NCBI GenBank assembly: GCA_949358305.1
Contig: OX442314.1
Span: 60,089,369-60,149,368, forward strand
Direction of reading: 5' to 3'
Origin: Strigamia acuminata
Lineage: Eukaryota > Arthropoda > Chilopoda > Geophilomorpha > Linotaeniidae
Length of the DNA: 60,000 nucleotides
Below, in pieces: positions 58,808 to 60,000 of the stretch. The notes beneath the pieces are model-generated. The model saw only the letters and a list, made by a program, of their open reading frames with translations, did no database searches and was not told where the DNA came from. The first letter of the stretch is position 1; each line of letters starts with the position of its first letter. The translations under genes and the position numbers were made by a program.

Positions 58808-59100
58808 CTGTACGACACATGTGACCGCTCATGGAGGCTGCAACAGGCACACCTTCCTGTCACTCTGCATCCTAGTGGTGAATAGTGAGAGCAGCAGAGT
58901 CAGCACCAGGGATGGTTGCCCTTGCTGGCGTCGGGACCTTCGTAGCACACGTCTCTCTCTGTCGGCTCCCTCTGCTCGACTCTCTCGGTTGAGCTCACTT
59001 TCTCTCACCACACCACTCAGCTTCCACCCTCCCTAGGTGGGTCGGTCCACCCCGCAAGAGGGGATGACCTTTGGGTCACTGGGTGGTGTGTGGAGTGAAA
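58808..59100 (-). ncRNA. Candidate 5' non-coding exon of the DEG/ENaC gene
   Basis: GC-richer sequence with GAGAGA-type tracts, typical of a 5' untranslated exon, ending at a consensus donor GTACAG|GTAAGTA (exon end 58808). The only minus-strand frame ends in a stop before the donor. The acceptor just before the channel ATG (17786) is the next usable acceptor on this strand outside the transposons. The upstream limit is a guess. Confidence 0.3.
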
Positions 59101-59130
59101 CAGGTCACCATGGGTGGCCAAGCGATCACA

Positions 59131-60000
59131 CATTTTCGGACGTTTTTAGCACGTTTTAGGTTGTTTCAGTTATTTTCGTAACGATTTCGTTATTTTACGC
59201 AACATTTTCAGCAATTTTCAGGGTCAAGCAGCTTTGTAAACTACTGTTTTTTTTAAATTGTGTATTTATTTTGCGAATCAAACCAATTAAGGGCAGAAAA
59301 CAAAAATGTCAAGTCTGAGATTATGTGATTTTAATTAATTGAACTGGCTTCAGTTTAGAGAAAAGAATGTGGTATTATTAATGGTATCATGGTTACGATC
59401 ATGTCGTAGTAAATGTTTTACACGTATTAGTCATTGAAATTAAATTTCTTTAGTGCGTCAATGTAAGAGTTGATACGATATAATTTTTAAAACGTGAAGT
59501 TTGTTTGGTTGGCTTACCCTACTTACTTTTTAGTACTTATAGTTTCAAAGTTTTGTTTTGTGAAATCTTCACACTCGTTTCGTACGTATTCAAGCAGCAA
59601 TGAAAAACATGTGTATTGATGTTGTAGACTCTTTGGCAGAAGAGTTATAGAAGATCAATGAGAATATGAATAAATCATCACTAAGACACCTGTGAAAATA
59701 TGGAAATCGTGATTACCATAATCATCAGACCAATGTCTGCTGTGTCTATCATTAAAGTGTTTTTCCAAGAGAAATAATTTCTGCAAACATGTGGTTGACA
59801 TTCTTATTGACATTTTTATTGACATTTTTATGTCAACACATTACTTGTCAGGTTTTCTTCGAATATGACATTTTTGAAAAACAAAAACTACAGGGTGTCC
59901 TGCCGAACACCTACCAGGTGAATTATTTCACAATCATATAAATTTAAAAATACCTTTGATTATGAATTTATGTAAATGACATGTGACGAATTCAATGAAA
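59131..60000. other. AT-rich flank, no gene seen
   Basis: Unique-looking AT-rich DNA to the window end. A short run of TTGACATTTTTA words lies near 59795-59830. Nothing else was recognised. Confidence 0.5.

Noticed and set aside
58753-58830. tRNA-derived SINE on the minus strand (GGTTCGTGCCC as B box)
   Set aside because: The B-box match is partial, the A-box spacing is too short, and the sequence is cut by the element A insertion; a splice donor explains part of it better.

Overview
This window comes from a eukaryotic, invertebrate-like genome. It is AT-rich and gene-poor, with short GT-AG introns (56-107 bp where both ends can be placed), AATAAA polyadenylation signals and TATA-box promoters. 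Most of it is transposable elements. The only clearly animal gene is a DEG/ENaC-type sodium channel gene. I cannot place the organism below 'metazoan, perhaps ecdysozoan'.

Region 1 (1-7.8 kb) is a large inverted repeat. Its arms are about 2.02 kb (1-2024 and 3766-5790), and each arm carries a nearly identical intronless RING-H2 gene with its own TATA box. The roughly 1.7-kb loop holds what I read as a three-exon gene for a 103-residue single-pass membrane protein, next to a small hairpin element. Outward, the arms grade into a GTTTTGATT-type satellite that continues to about 7.79 kb with a 316-bp higher-order period.

Region 2 (7.8-12.6 kb) has one small minus-strand gene resembling the PC4/p15 single-stranded-DNA-binding fold (8371-8880), several short tandem or degenerate repeats and a possible LTR fragment. 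The rest has no gene I can support.

Region 3 (12.68-17.79 kb, minus strand) is a DEG/ENaC gene. One exon runs without a stop from the pore/TM2 end of one channel subunit into the TM1 start of a second subunit, whose own pore exon lies further downstream. This looks like a natural two-subunit concatemer. A 1.05-kb palindromic element with TA-flanked ends sits in one intron. A strong splice donor beyond the transposon block (58,808) suggests a 5' non-coding exon, which would put the whole block in the first intron.

Region 4 (17.96-58.75 kb) is a four-level nest of mobile elements. Ty3/Gypsy element A (629-bp LTRs, TSD AGGG) was hit by a non-autonomous hAT-like foldback element (18-bp TIRs, TSD CTCAAGAA). 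That was hit by Gypsy element B on the minus strand (about 1.74-kb LTRs, TSD CACG), and B by Gypsy element C (672-bp LTRs). By eye, LTR pairs differ at about 7 of 629 positions in A, about 8 substitutions plus one 22-bp indel in B, and none in C, which matches the nesting order. A and B each carry a textbook -1 frameshift site (A AAA AAC, 7-nt spacer, stem) between gag and pol; C has an ATGA stop-start overlap. All three have a third ORF where envelope genes normally lie, with no visible membrane features. In B and C it carries DnaJ-like CxxCxGxG zinc motifs, and in A and B it is built by splicing. A has lost its integrase core. C has two in-frame stops in pro-pol and a very long proline-rich linker with an AT-hook between RNase H and integrase.

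The last 1.2 kb (58.75-60 kb) is the other flank of the nest: a GC-richer segment that may be the channel gene's first exon, then featureless AT-rich DNA.
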